Assembly (NCBI RefSeq): GCF_001439735.1 | Contig: NZ_JYLN01000001.1 | Location: forward strand, 744,001-808,000 | Length of the DNA stretch: 64,000 nucleotides | Direction: 5' to 3' | From: Pseudomonas paralactis | Lineage (GTDB): Bacteria; Pseudomonadota; Gammaproteobacteria; Pseudomonadales; Pseudomonadaceae | Part shown: one piece after another, positions 1-8,717 of the stretch | Layout: every line of letters begins with the position of its first letter | How positions within the stretch are numbered: position 1 is the stretch's first letter | Notes under the pieces: generated by a model | Seen by the model: the letters and a program-made list of their open reading frames with translations, nothing else | Told to the model about the DNA's origin: nothing | Databases searched by the model: none | Made by a program: the position numbers and the translations under genes

Positions 1-2961
1 CAGATCGGCGTCCTGGGCATCCAGATAACGTTTGCGCTCTGACTGCTGCTGGTACTCATCGATAGCGGCGAGGTTGATCGCGCCCAGGCGCTGAATGCGC
101 GCAGCAATCCGTTCAAGTTCTTCTTCGGCGTCTTTCTCGTTGGCCTGGGCGGTCAGGGTGTTGAGCACGCCGTGCAGGTCATAGCCGTCTTCCAGCAATT
201 GGTCTTGCAAGGTCTTGCGGCGCACGGTGAGGGCTTGCCACTCCATGCGCTGTTGTTCGAGTTGGCCGCGGATCAACTGGGATTGTTGCTCAGCCATGGT
301 GCGGCGCTTTTCAGCGTCGCGCAGTTCACGGTCGGCATCTTCCAGGGCGATCTGCGCGGTCTTGAGTTCTACGTCGACGGTCATGCGCTTGTCGAGCAGC
401 TCCTCAAGCTTGAGGCGCAGCTCTTCCAGCGGCGCCTCGCCCTCCTCCAGGTTGAGGCTCAGTTGCTCGCGCTTTTCGGTCAGGCGTTCGGACTGCATCT
501 CCAGGCGTTCAAGGGCCTGGCGCGTGGAATCATGCTGAGCCCGCAATGAGCCCAGGCGCACCGCCAACTGGTGAGCGTGATCCTTGTGCTGGCGGGCTTC
601 CTGGCGCACGCGGTCGAGGCGTTCGCGCAGGCTGTCGCGCTGGGCCAGCAGCAACTCGCGCTGCTCGGTGTCCTGGGCCATGCTGTCGAGGGCTTCCTGC
701 AATTGCAGACGCGCTTCGCCAACCTGTTCATGTTCGAGGGCGCGCTGTTCGCCCATCTCGGCCACTTCTTCGTCAAGGCGGGTACGGCGCAGGGTCAGTT
801 GTTCGACCTTGGCTTTGCTCGCCGACAGCTGGGCTTTCAACTCGCCTTGCTGGCGCGCTTCGTCTTGCAACAAGCGGCGCAGGTGTTCGCGGCCGGTCTC
901 CTGCTGACGCTGGGTGGCGCGCAGGGTTTGCAGTTCGGTTTCCAGGCTTTCCAGGGTGGCTTCGCGTTCTTCACGCTCGGCACTCAGGTTGACGATTTCC
1001 TGGCCACGGGCCAATACGCCACTTTCCGCCTCACTGGCGCGGCGCACGCGCAGAAAATGTCGGCCAACCCAATAACCGTCGCGACTGATCAGGCTTTCGC
1101 CGGCCGCCAATTGGCCGCGTTGGGCCAAGGCTTGCTCAAGGGTCTCCACGGGCCTGACCTGGCCCAGCCAGGGCGACAGATCCATCGCCGCCTCGACCTT
1201 GTCCAGCAAGCTGCCCGCTACCCGCACGCCGTCGGGCGCCGGGCTGAGCAGGCGCAAATCGCCCTGGGCGAAACCGGCCAGGTCGAAGCCGCCAAAATCG
1301 TCCACCAGCACTGCTTGCAGGTCAGCGCCAAGCACGGTTTCCACCGCCAGCTCCCAACCCGCTTCTACCTTCAAGCCTTCGGCCAGGCGCGGGCGCTCGG
1401 CCAGATGCTGGTCGCGCAGCCACTCGGCGGTGCCGGTGCCAGGGTCCAGCGCGGCTTGCTGCAAGGCTTCAAGTGACGCCAGGCGCCCATTGAGCCGCTG
1501 CAAATCACCCTGGGCCTGCTGCTGCGCCTGGGTCGCCGTTTGCAGTTGCTGACGCAATTGCTCCAGGCGTTCCACTTGTTGTTCTTCGCTGGCTTCCAAC
1601 TCTTCCAGCGTCATTTCGCTTTCGGCCAGTTGCTCGCTCAGCTCCATGATCGCCGCGTCTTCGGGGTCGGCGGCGAGCAATACGCGCTCTTCCTGCAGGC
1701 GCCGCTGGCGTTCGGCCAGGCGTTCCATGCTGGTTTCCAGTTGCTGGATGCGCGACTGCTGCACCTCGGCCTGGCGACGCGGCTCGGCCGATTGCAGGTT
1801 GAACGTGTCCCACTGCTCCTGCCAGGCGTGCATGGTGGTTTCGGATTCTTCCAGCGCTGCGGCGGCCTCTTCGGCGGCGGCGTGGGTGACTTCCTGTTCG
1901 GGGGTGAGCATGTCCAGCTCTTCGCCGAGGGTCAGCAGCAAGGTGCGGTCATGGCCCAGGTGCGACTCGGTTTCCAGGCGGGCGCGCTCGGCTTCTTTCA
2001 AGTCATCCTGCAACTGGCGCAAACGCTGCTGGCCGTGCTGGATGCTCTGCTCGACCCGGGCGATATCGCCCCCCACCGAATAGAAACGGCCCTGCACCAG
2101 ATTGAAGCGTTCGGACAGTTCATGGTGCCCGTCACGCAGGCGTTCGATGCTGGCGTCGGCGTTGCGCTGCTCGGCCACCAACGCTTCGAAGCTGACTTCC
2201 TGGGTGCCGATGATCGCTTCGCGCTGGCCGACCTGATCATTCAGCGCCTGCCAACGCAGGGCCGAGAGTTGCGCCTTGAGCTGGCGCTCTTCGCCCTTGT
2301 ACTCCTGATACTTCTCGGCGGCCTGAGCCTGGCGGTGCAGGCGCTCCAATTGGCGCTCCAGCTCTTCGCGCAGGTCGGTCAGGCGGGCGAGGTTTTCATG
2401 GGTGCGGCGGATGCGGTTTTCAGTCTCGCGGCGGCGCTCCTTGTACTTGGAGATGCCGGCTGCTTCTTCGATAAAGTTACGCAGGTCTTCAGGCTTGGCT
2501 TCGATCAGCTTGGAGATCATGCCCTGTTCGATGATCGAATAACTGCGCGGGCCCAAGCCGGTGCCGAGGAAGATATCGGTGATGTCCCGACGGCGACACT
2601 TGGTGCCGTTGAGGAAGTAACTGTTCTGGCTGTCGCGCGTGACTTTGCGGCGAATCGAGATTTCCGCGTAGGCAGCGTATTCGCCGATCAGGGTACCGTC
2701 GGAATTGTCGAACACCAGTTCGATGCTGGCCTGGCTGACCGGCTTGCGGCTGGTGGAGCCGTTGAAGATGACGTCGGTCATCGACTCGCCACGCAGGTTT
2801 TTCGCCGAGCTCTCGCCCATCACCCAGCGTACGGCGTCGATGATGTTCGACTTGCCGCAGCCATTGGGTCCCACTACCGCCGCCATGTTGCTGGGGAAGT
2901 TCACGGTAGTCGGGTCGACGAAGGACTTGAACCCCGCCAACTTGATGCACTTGAGCCGCAC
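1..2961 (-). CDS. smc: Chromosome partition protein Smc (N-terminal 987 residues; runs off left edge)
   Basis: Condensin ATPase that compacts and segregates the chromosome. The visible 987 codons hold the N-terminal ATPase half (Walker A GPNGCGKSN, residues 31-39), the first long coiled coil (about 170-500), the hinge (about 510-680) and much of the returning coil. The C-terminal head (signature and Walker B) lies outside the window. The family is about 1160 residues long, so roughly 175 are missing. The start is GTG at 2961, giving the conserved opening MRLKCIKLAGFKSF. This start lies two bases after the stop of the upstream GntR gene, so there is no room for a private promoter between them. 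Identification is secure. The long plus-strand ORFs across it are antisense shadows. Confidence 0.97.
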   Translation of the reverse strand, partial: MRLKCIKLAGFKSFVDPTTVNFPSNMAAVVGPNGCGKSNIIDAVRWVMGESSAKNLRGESMTDVIFNGSTSRKPVSQASIELVFDNSDGTLIGEYAAYAEISIRRKVTRDSQNSYFLNGTKCRRRDITDIFLGTGLGPRSYSIIEQGMISKLIEAKPEDLRNFIEEAAGISKYKERRRETENRIRRTHENLARLTDLREELERQLERLHRQAQAAEKYQEYKGEERQLKAQLSALRWQALNDQVGQREAIIGTQEVSFEALVAEQRNADASIERLRDGHHELSERFNLVQGRFYSVGGDIARVEQSIQHGQQRLRQLQDDLKEAERARLETESHLGHDRTLLLTLGEELDMLTPEQEVTHAAAEEAAAALEESETTMHAWQEQWDTFNLQSAEPRRQAEVQQSRIQQLETSMERLAERQRRLQEERVLLAADPEDAAIMELSEQLAESEMTLEELEASEEQQVERLEQLRQQLQTATQAQQQAQGDLQRLNGRLASLEALQQAALDPGTGTAEWLRDQHLAERPRLAEGLKVEAGWELAVETVLGADLQAVLVDDFGGFDLAGFAQGDLRLLSPAPDGVRVAGSLLDKVEAAMDLSPWLGQVRPVETLEQALAQRGQLAAGESLISRDGYWVGRHFLRVRRASEAESGVLARGQEIVNLSAEREEREATLESLETELQTLRATQRQQETGREHLRRLLQDEARQQGELKAQLSASKAKVEQLTLRRTRLDEEVAEMGEQRALEHEQVGEARLQLQEALDSMAQDTEQRELLLAQRDSLRERLDRVRQEARQHKDHAHQLAVRLGSLRAQHDSTRQALERLEMQSERLTEKREQLSLNLEEGEAPLEELRLKLEELLDKRMTVDVELKTAQIALEDADRELRDAEKRRTMAEQQSQLIRGQLEQQRMEWQALTVRRKTLQDQLLEDGYDLHGVLNTLTAQANEKDAEEELERIAARIQRLGAINLAAIDEYQQQSERKRYLDAQDADL

Positions 2962-2963
2962 GT

Positions 2964-3623
2964 TTAGGCGTCCGCCAACGCAGCAATGACCAGCGAGCTA
3001 CTGCGCTGACAATAGGCCGTCAGCACCAGGCGAATCTGCACCAGGTCACGGGCAAGCACCGCTGCGAGCAATTGCTCGAACAGTGCCACGAACTCCCCCA
3101 TGGACGCTTTACGCTGATCCAGGGCCAGGTAGTAAGCACGGTTCATCGCCGGTTGAAGGTTTTCGACGGTTTCCTGCAAATATGGATTGTTGGCGAATGG
3201 GTACGCGGCACGCATCACGTTGAAGCTTTCTTCGACAAAGGCGCGGATGTCCTCGCGCTCCAGGCTCAACTGCAGGCGTTGCTGAATCTGCAGGAACGGC
3301 GCCATGTCCGCCTGGGTCTGCCAGCCTTCGGCCACTGCATTGCCGAGCAGGATGTACATCTCGCCCATCAACGTACACAGGCTCTGCACCTTGTGCGCGG
3401 TGAGCTCAGTGACGTGGGCGCCACGGCGCGGCAGGATTGCGATCAGATGGCGGCGCTCGAGGATCAGCAAGGCTTCGCGCACGGAACCGCGACTGACGTT
3501 GAGCGCCAGCGTGACCTTCTGTTCCTGGATCCGCTCCCCAGGCTTGAGTTCGCCGCGAATGATACGTTCGGCGAGGTGGTGAGCTATTTGCTCGGCGAGA
3601 CTGTCCGGCGCCTTGAACGTCAT
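2964..3623 (-). CDS. GntR/FadR-type (FCD) transcriptional regulator, probable xdh regulator
   Basis: Winged-helix regulator of 219 residues. The N-terminal GntR DNA-binding domain (about 8-75) contains the recognition-helix segment VSRGSVREALLILE. It is followed by an all-helical FCD ligand-binding domain (about 80-210). It is divergent from xdhA across a 280-bp gap that carries two copies of a TTGACC-N4-RGTCAG dyad, which points to control of the xanthine dehydrogenase operon. The ligand cannot be read from sequence; a purine or ureide intermediate is an inference from context. The gene ends two bases before smc, so transcripts may continue into smc. Confidence 0.85.
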   Translation of the reverse strand: MTFKAPDSLAEQIAHHLAERIIRGELKPGERIQEQKVTLALNVSRGSVREALLILERRHLIAILPRRGAHVTELTAHKVQSLCTLMGEMYILLGNAVAEGWQTQADMAPFLQIQQRLQLSLEREDIRAFVEESFNVMRAAYPFANNPYLQETVENLQPAMNRAYYLALDQRKASMGEFVALFEQLLAAVLARDLVQIRLVLTAYCQRSSSLVIAALADA

Positions 3624-3806
3624 GTTTTCCCTTCAAAATCTTCTATCGGTACAAGCGCGGCAGTGTAGCGCATTGGCCCGCTGATGGCGCTACGCCCACC
3701 GTGGCGAATTTGGCATGAAATAAGCAACGTTAACAGCCCACACGCCGCCAAAAACACCGGTTCCAGAAGACTGAACCATAATTGAAAGTGTTGCGACCGG
3801 ATTTTC

Positions 3807-3858
3807 TTGACCCTTAGGTCAGAAAACCATTGACCGAAAAGTCAGACATGACTAGATT
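3807..3858 (+). promoter_or_regulatory. xdh promoter with tandem operator dyads
   Basis: Two 16-bp dyads start 23 bp apart: TTGACCCTTAGGTCAG at 3807-3822 and TTGACCGAAAAGTCAG at 3830-3845. The second also supplies a sigma70-like -35 (TTGACC, 3830-3835), followed after exactly 17 bp by a -10 (TAGATT, 3853-3858). A repressor bound there would block RNA polymerase. The adjacent GntR protein is the obvious candidate, by inference. Confidence 0.6.
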
Positions 3859-3903
3859 CGGCGCAAAGCGGTTAACAACAATAATGAGTCTGCGAGGCCT
3901 TCC

Positions 3904-5352
3904 GTGATCCAGTTTTTACTTAACCAGGAACTCCGTAGCGAGCACGCCCTGGACCCCAACCTGACCGTGCTCAATTATCTGCGTGAGCATGTGGGCAAAT
4001 CCGGTACCAAGGAAGGCTGCGCCAGCGGCGACTGCGGTGCGTGCACGGTGGTGGTCGGCGAACTGCATACCGATGAGCAAGGCGCCGAGCAGATTCGTTA
4101 CCGCAGCCTCAATTCCTGCCTGACGTTCGTGTCGTCGCTGCACGGCAAACAACTGATCAGCGTTGAAGACCTCAAGCACCAGGGCCAACTGCACAGCGTG
4201 CAACAGGCCATGGTCGAGTGCCATGGCTCACAGTGCGGCTTTTGCACCCCGGGCTTCGTGATGTCGCTGTTTGCCCTGCAAAAGAACAGCGACGCCCCCG
4301 ACAGCCACAAAGCCCATGAAGCCCTGGCCGGCAACCTGTGCCGCTGCACCGGTTATCGCCCGATCCTCGCCGCCGCCGAACAGGCCTGCTGCAACAAGCC
4401 CCAGGATCAGTTCGACAGCCGCCAGGCCGAGACCATTGCCCGCCTTAAAAGCATCGCGCCCACCCAGACCGGCGAACTCAACAGCGGTGACAAACGCTGC
4501 CTGGTGCCCTTGACCGTCGCCGACCTGGCCGACCTCTATGACGCCTATCCGCAAGCCCGCCTGCTGGCCGGCGGCACCGACCTGGCGCTGGAAGTCACCC
4601 AGTTCCACCGCACCCTGCCGGTGATGATCTACGTCGGCAACATTGAAGCCATGAAGCGCATCGAGCAGTTCGACGACCGCCTGGAGATCGGCGCCGCCAC
4701 CGCCCTCTCCGATTGCTACACCGCGCTGAACCCTGAATACCCGGACTTCGGCGAACTGCTGCAGCGCTTCGCCTCCCTGCAGATCCGCAACCAGGGCACC
4801 CTGGGCGGCAATATCGGCAACGCCTCGCCGATAGGGGATTCGCCGCCACTGTTGATCGCGCTCGGTGCCCGGATCGTGCTGTGCAAAGGCAACACCCGCC
4901 GCACCCTGGCGCTGGAAGACTATTTCATCGACTACCGTGTCACCGCTCGCCAGGACAGCGAGTTCATCGAAAAGATCATCGTGCCCAAGGGCCACGAGCT
5001 GTTCCGGGCCTACAAAGTGTCCAAGCGCCTGGACGATGATATTTCCGCCGTGTGCGCAGCATTCAACCTGAAGATCGACAACGGTGTGATCAGCGCAGCA
5101 CGTGTTGCCTTCGGCGCCATGGCCGCCACACCAAAACGCGCAACAAGTTGCGAGGTCGCGCTGGTGGGCGCCATTTGGAACTCGGCCACGGTCGAAAAAG
5201 CCTGCGCCGCCCTGGCAGATGATTTCACCCCGCTGTCGGACTTTCGCGCCAGCAAGGAATACCGCCTGCTCAGCGCGCAGAACCTGCTGCGCAAATACTT
5301 CATCGAACTGCAAACGCCGCACATCGAGACTCGGGTGACCGCTTATGTCTAA
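3904..5352 (+). CDS. xdhA: Xanthine dehydrogenase small subunit (2Fe-2S/FAD)
   Basis: Electron-transfer subunit of the molybdenum hydroxylase that oxidises hypoxanthine to xanthine and urate; 482 residues. The N-terminal ferredoxin-type 2Fe-2S domain shows GCASGDCGACT (about 38-48). The second, helical 2Fe-2S domain shows CGFCTPG and LCRCTGYRP. The FAD domain follows with LLAGGTDLALEVTQ and a C-terminal CO-dehydrogenase flavoprotein segment. The start is GTG at 3904, with GAGG six bases upstream. It overlaps xdhB by 8 bp, which suggests coupled translation. The subunit is split, as in other proteobacterial XdhAB enzymes. Confidence 0.95.
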   Translation: MIQFLLNQELRSEHALDPNLTVLNYLREHVGKSGTKEGCASGDCGACTVVVGELHTDEQGAEQIRYRSLNSCLTFVSSLHGKQLISVEDLKHQGQLHSVQQAMVECHGSQCGFCTPGFVMSLFALQKNSDAPDSHKAHEALAGNLCRCTGYRPILAAAEQACCNKPQDQFDSRQAETIARLKSIAPTQTGELNSGDKRCLVPLTVADLADLYDAYPQARLLAGGTDLALEVTQFHRTLPVMIYVGNIEAMKRIEQFDDRLEIGAATALSDCYTALNPEYPDFGELLQRFASLQIRNQGTLGGNIGNASPIGDSPPLLIALGARIVLCKGNTRRTLALEDYFIDYRVTARQDSEFIEKIIVPKGHELFRAYKVSKRLDDDISAVCAAFNLKIDNGVISAARVAFGAMAATPKRATSCEVALVGAIWNSATVEKACAALADDFTPLSDFRASKEYRLLSAQNLLRKYFIELQTPHIETRVTAYV

Positions 5353-7744
5353 CCATCACGCCGTCGTAAAGACCCAGGCCGAACTCGCCGAACTGTTTGC
5401 TCAGGACCTCACCTCCGGGGTCGGGCGCAGCGTCAAGCATGACAGCGCCGCCAAGCACGTCAGCGGCGAAGCGCAGTACATCGATGACCGCCTGGAATTT
5501 CCCAACCAGTTGCACCTGTATGCGCGCATGTCCGACCGTGCCCACGCCCGCATCCTCAGCATCGACACCGCGCCCTGCTACGCCTTCGATGGCGTGCGCA
5601 TTGCGATTACCCACGAAGACGTACCGGGCCTGAAAGACATCGGGCCGTTGATGCCCGGCGATCCGTTGCTGGCCATCGACACCGTGCAGTTCGTCGGCCA
5701 GGTGGTGCTGGCCGTGGCCGCCCGCGACCTGGAAACCGCACGCAAGGCGGCGATGGCGGCGGTGATCGAATACGAAGACCTGGAGCCGGTGCTGGATGTG
5801 GTCGAGGCCTTTCGCAACAAGCATTTTGTGCTCGACAGCCACACGCACCAGCGCGGCGATTCGGCGTCTGCACTGGCGAGTGCCAGGCACCGTATCCAGG
5901 GTACTTTGCATATCGGTGGCCAGGAACACTTCTACCTGGAAACCCAGATCTCTTCGGTCATGCCCACCGAAGACGGCGGCATGATCGTCTATTGCTCCAC
6001 GCAAAACCCCACCGAAGTGCAGAAGCTGGTGGCCGAAGTGCTCGACGTGTCGATGAACAAAATCGTCGTGGATATGCGTCGTATGGGCGGCGGGTTCGGC
6101 GGCAAGGAAACCCAGGCCGCCAGCCCCGCGTGCCTGTGCGCCGTGGTCGCGCGCCTGACCGGCCAGCCGACCAAGATGCGCTTGCCACGGGTTGAAGACA
6201 TGCTGATGACCGGCAAGCGTCACCCGTTCTATATCGAGTACGACGTGGGCTTCGACGACAACGGTCGCCTGCACGGGATCAACCTGGAACTGGCGGGCAA
6301 CTGCGGCTGTTCGCCCGACCTGTCCAACTCGATTGTCGACCGCGCCATGTTCCACGCCGACAACTCGTATTACCTGGGCGATGCGACGGTCAACGGCCAT
6401 CGCTGCAAGACCAACACGGCTTCCAACACCGCCTACCGTGGCTTCGGCGGGCCCCAAGGCATGGTCGCCATTGAAGAAGTGATGGACGCCATCGCCCGCC
6501 ACCTGGGCCTTGATCCGCTGGCCGTGCGCAAGGCCAACTACTACGGCAAGACCGAGCGCAACGTCACCCACTACTACCAGACCGTCGAGCACAACATGCT
6601 CGAAGAAATGACCGCCGAGCTTGAGGCCAGCAGCCAATACGCAGAGCGCCGCGAAGCGATCCGCCTGTACAACGCCCACAGTCCGATCCTGAAAAAAGGC
6701 CTGGCGCTGACCCCGGTGAAATTCGGCATTTCTTTCACCGCAAGCTTCCTGAATCAGGCTGGCGCGCTGATCCATATCTACACCGACGGCAGCATCCACC
6801 TGAACCACGGCGGCACCGAGATGGGCCAGGGCTTGAATACCAAGGTCGCGCAAGTGGTAGCCGAAGTGTTCCAGGTGGACATCGACCGCGTACAGATCAC
6901 CGCCACCAACACCGACAAGGTGCCCAACACCTCGCCCACCGCTGCCTCCAGCGGTGCTGACCTGAACGGCAAGGCCGCGCAGAACGCCGCCGAAACCATC
7001 AAGCAGCGCCTGGTGGAGTTCGCTGCGCGCAAGTACGACGTGAGCGAAGCGGACGTTGAGTTTCGCAACGGCCATGTGCGCGTACGCGAGCAGATCCTGA
7101 GCTTCGAGGCGTTGATCCAGCAGGCGTATTTCGCCCAGATATCGCTCTCCAGCACAGGTTTCTACAAAACTCCGAAAATTTTCTACGACCGCAGCCAGTC
7201 ACGCGGGCGACCGTTCTACTACTACGCCTTCGGGGCGGCTTGCTGCGAAGTGATCGTCGACACCCTGACCGGCGAATACAAGATGCTGCGCACCGACATC
7301 CTCCACGATGTGGGCGCTTCCTTGAACCCGGCCATCGACATCGGCCAGGTCGAAGGCGGCTTCATCCAGGGCATGGGCTGGCTGACCATGGAAGAGCTGG
7401 TGTGGAACAACAAGGGCAAGCTGATGACCAACGGCCCGGCGAGCTACAAGATCCCGGCCGTGGCCGACATGCCGCTGGACCTGCGGGTAAAACTGGTGGA
7501 GAACCGCAAGAACCCTGAAGACACCGTGTTCCATTCCAAGGCCGTGGGTGAACCACCGTTCATGCTCGGGATCGCTTCGTGGTGCGCGATCAAGGATGCG
7601 GTGGCGAGTCTGGCTGACTATCGCCAGCAACCCAAAATTGATGCGCCGGCCACGCCCGAGCGGGTGTTGTGGGGGTGTGAACAGATGCGGCAGTTGCGGC
7701 CAGCGAAGGCTGTCGAGGCTGACACTGAATTGGCTTCGCTCTAG
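5345..7744 (+). CDS. xdhB: Xanthine dehydrogenase large (molybdopterin) subunit
   Basis: Catalytic molybdopterin subunit of 799 residues, typical for XdhB. It has the N-terminal a/b-hammerhead (about 30-140) and the Mo-binding domains, with MGGGFGGKE near 243, the AYRGFGGPQ loop near 360 and GTEMGQGLNTK near 490. The KAVGEPPFMLG segment near 732 carries the glutamate that acts as base in this family. ATG at 5345 lies inside the end of xdhA. XdhA and XdhB together would convert hypoxanthine and xanthine to urate in the cytoplasm. Confidence 0.96.
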   Translation: MSNHHAVVKTQAELAELFAQDLTSGVGRSVKHDSAAKHVSGEAQYIDDRLEFPNQLHLYARMSDRAHARILSIDTAPCYAFDGVRIAITHEDVPGLKDIGPLMPGDPLLAIDTVQFVGQVVLAVAARDLETARKAAMAAVIEYEDLEPVLDVVEAFRNKHFVLDSHTHQRGDSASALASARHRIQGTLHIGGQEHFYLETQISSVMPTEDGGMIVYCSTQNPTEVQKLVAEVLDVSMNKIVVDMRRMGGGFGGKETQAASPACLCAVVARLTGQPTKMRLPRVEDMLMTGKRHPFYIEYDVGFDDNGRLHGINLELAGNCGCSPDLSNSIVDRAMFHADNSYYLGDATVNGHRCKTNTASNTAYRGFGGPQGMVAIEEVMDAIARHLGLDPLAVRKANYYGKTERNVTHYYQTVEHNMLEEMTAELEASSQYAERREAIRLYNAHSPILKKGLALTPVKFGISFTASFLNQAGALIHIYTDGSIHLNHGGTEMGQGLNTKVAQVVAEVFQVDIDRVQITATNTDKVPNTSPTAASSGADLNGKAAQNAAETIKQRLVEFAARKYDVSEADVEFRNGHVRVREQILSFEALIQQAYFAQISLSSTGFYKTPKIFYDRSQSRGRPFYYYAFGAACCEVIVDTLTGEYKMLRTDILHDVGASLNPAIDIGQVEGGFIQGMGWLTMEELVWNNKGKLMTNGPASYKIPAVADMPLDLRVKLVENRKNPEDTVFHSKAVGEPPFMLGIASWCAIKDAVASLADYRQQPKIDAPATPERVLWGCEQMRQLRPAKAVEADTELASL

Positions 7745-7755
7745 ACCCAGGCGCT

Positions 7756-7836
7756 GCCATCGCGGGCAAGCCCAGCTCCCACATTTTGAAGTGCTAACCC
7801 GATCAAATGTGGGAGCTGGCTTGCCTGCGGTAGCGG
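7756..7836. repeat. REP doublet (GGGAGCTGGCTTGCCTGCG family)
   Basis: Two inverted copies of a REP unit between xdhB and xdhC. The left arm contains GCAAGCCCAGCTCCCACA and the right arm TGTGGGAGCTGGCTTGCC, about 20 bp apart. A hairpin here could damp read-through into xdhC. Confidence 0.85.
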
Positions 7837-7867
7837 CCGAACTAACAGCAGCAATGTTGAGGTAGAC

Positions 7868-8710
7868 ATGGACAACTGGATCAGCGCCCTCGCCACCCTG
7901 CAAAACCAGGGCGAACCCTGCGTACTGGTAACCATCATCGAAGAACTCGGCTCAACCCCGCGCAACGCCGGTTCCAAGATGGTCATCAGCGCCGCGCACA
8001 CCTTCGACACCATCGGCGGCGGGCACCTGGAATACAAGGCGATGCAGCTCGCCCGTGACATGCTCGTGCGCGGCCAGCAAAGCACCCATCTGGAGCGCTT
8101 CAGCCTCGGCGCGAGCCTGGGCCAGTGCTGCGGTGGCGTCGCCGTATTGTTGTTCGAACCCATGGGCCAGGTGCAGGCGCAGATCGCGGTGTTTGGCGCC
8201 GGCCATGTCGGGCGTGCGCTCGTGCCGTTATTGGCAAGCCTGCCCTGCCGGGTACGCTGGATCGATTCCCGCGAGCAGGAATTTCCGCAGAACATCCCGC
8301 AAGGCGTGCGTAAAATCGTCAGCGAAGAACCGGTCGATGAAATTGCCGACCTGCCGGCGGGCAGTTACTGCATTGTCATGACCCATAACCACGCGCTGGA
8401 CCTGGAACTCACCGCCGCCCTGCTCAAACGCAATGACTTCGCCTACTTCGGCCTGATCGGCTCGAAGACCAAGCGCGTCAAATTCGAACACCGCCTGCGT
8501 GACCGCGGCTTCGATACCGCACGGCTGCAACGCATGCGCTGCCCCATGGGCCTCACTGAGGTGAAGGGCAAGTTGCCGGTCGAGATCGCCATCTCCATCG
8601 CCGGCGAAATCATCGCCACCTATAACGCCAATTTCGGCCAGCACACCGCCGGCGCCGAACCCATTGCCAAACTGCTGCCGGCTTCGCGCCGCAGCCAAGC
8701 TATCAATTGA
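7868..8710 (+). CDS. xdhC: Xanthine dehydrogenase accessory protein XdhC
   Basis: Molybdenum-cofactor chaperone of 280 residues that binds and sulfurates the cofactor before insertion into XdhB. It has an N-terminal XdhC/CoxI domain with GSTPRNAGSKM and the CCGG segment near 90. The C-terminal Rossmann-type domain shows AVFGAGHVGRALVPLL (about 109-124), and the late motif is GLIGSKTKRVKFEHRL. It lies 123 bp after xdhB, across a REP doublet, and seven bases before guaD, so it sits in the same purine-degradation unit. Confidence 0.93.
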   Translation: MDNWISALATLQNQGEPCVLVTIIEELGSTPRNAGSKMVISAAHTFDTIGGGHLEYKAMQLARDMLVRGQQSTHLERFSLGASLGQCCGGVAVLLFEPMGQVQAQIAVFGAGHVGRALVPLLASLPCRVRWIDSREQEFPQNIPQGVRKIVSEEPVDEIADLPAGSYCIVMTHNHALDLELTAALLKRNDFAYFGLIGSKTKRVKFEHRLRDRGFDTARLQRMRCPMGLTEVKGKLPVEIAISIAGEIIATYNANFGQHTAGAEPIAKLLPASRRSQAIN

Positions 8711-8717
8711 GATAACC

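Noticed and set aside
1540..2967. 475-codon plus-strand open frame
   Set aside because: It lies entirely antisense to smc, whose minus-strand translation matches the family residue by residue. High GC makes long antisense frames common here.
5300..7075. 591-codon minus-strand open frame
   Set aside because: Antisense to xdhB, whose molybdopterin motifs are complete. No motif in this frame.
8664..8717. Earlier start for guaD inside xdhC
   Set aside because: It adds 18 residues absent from the family. ATG at 8718 is preceded by GAGATAA and gives the normal N terminus.
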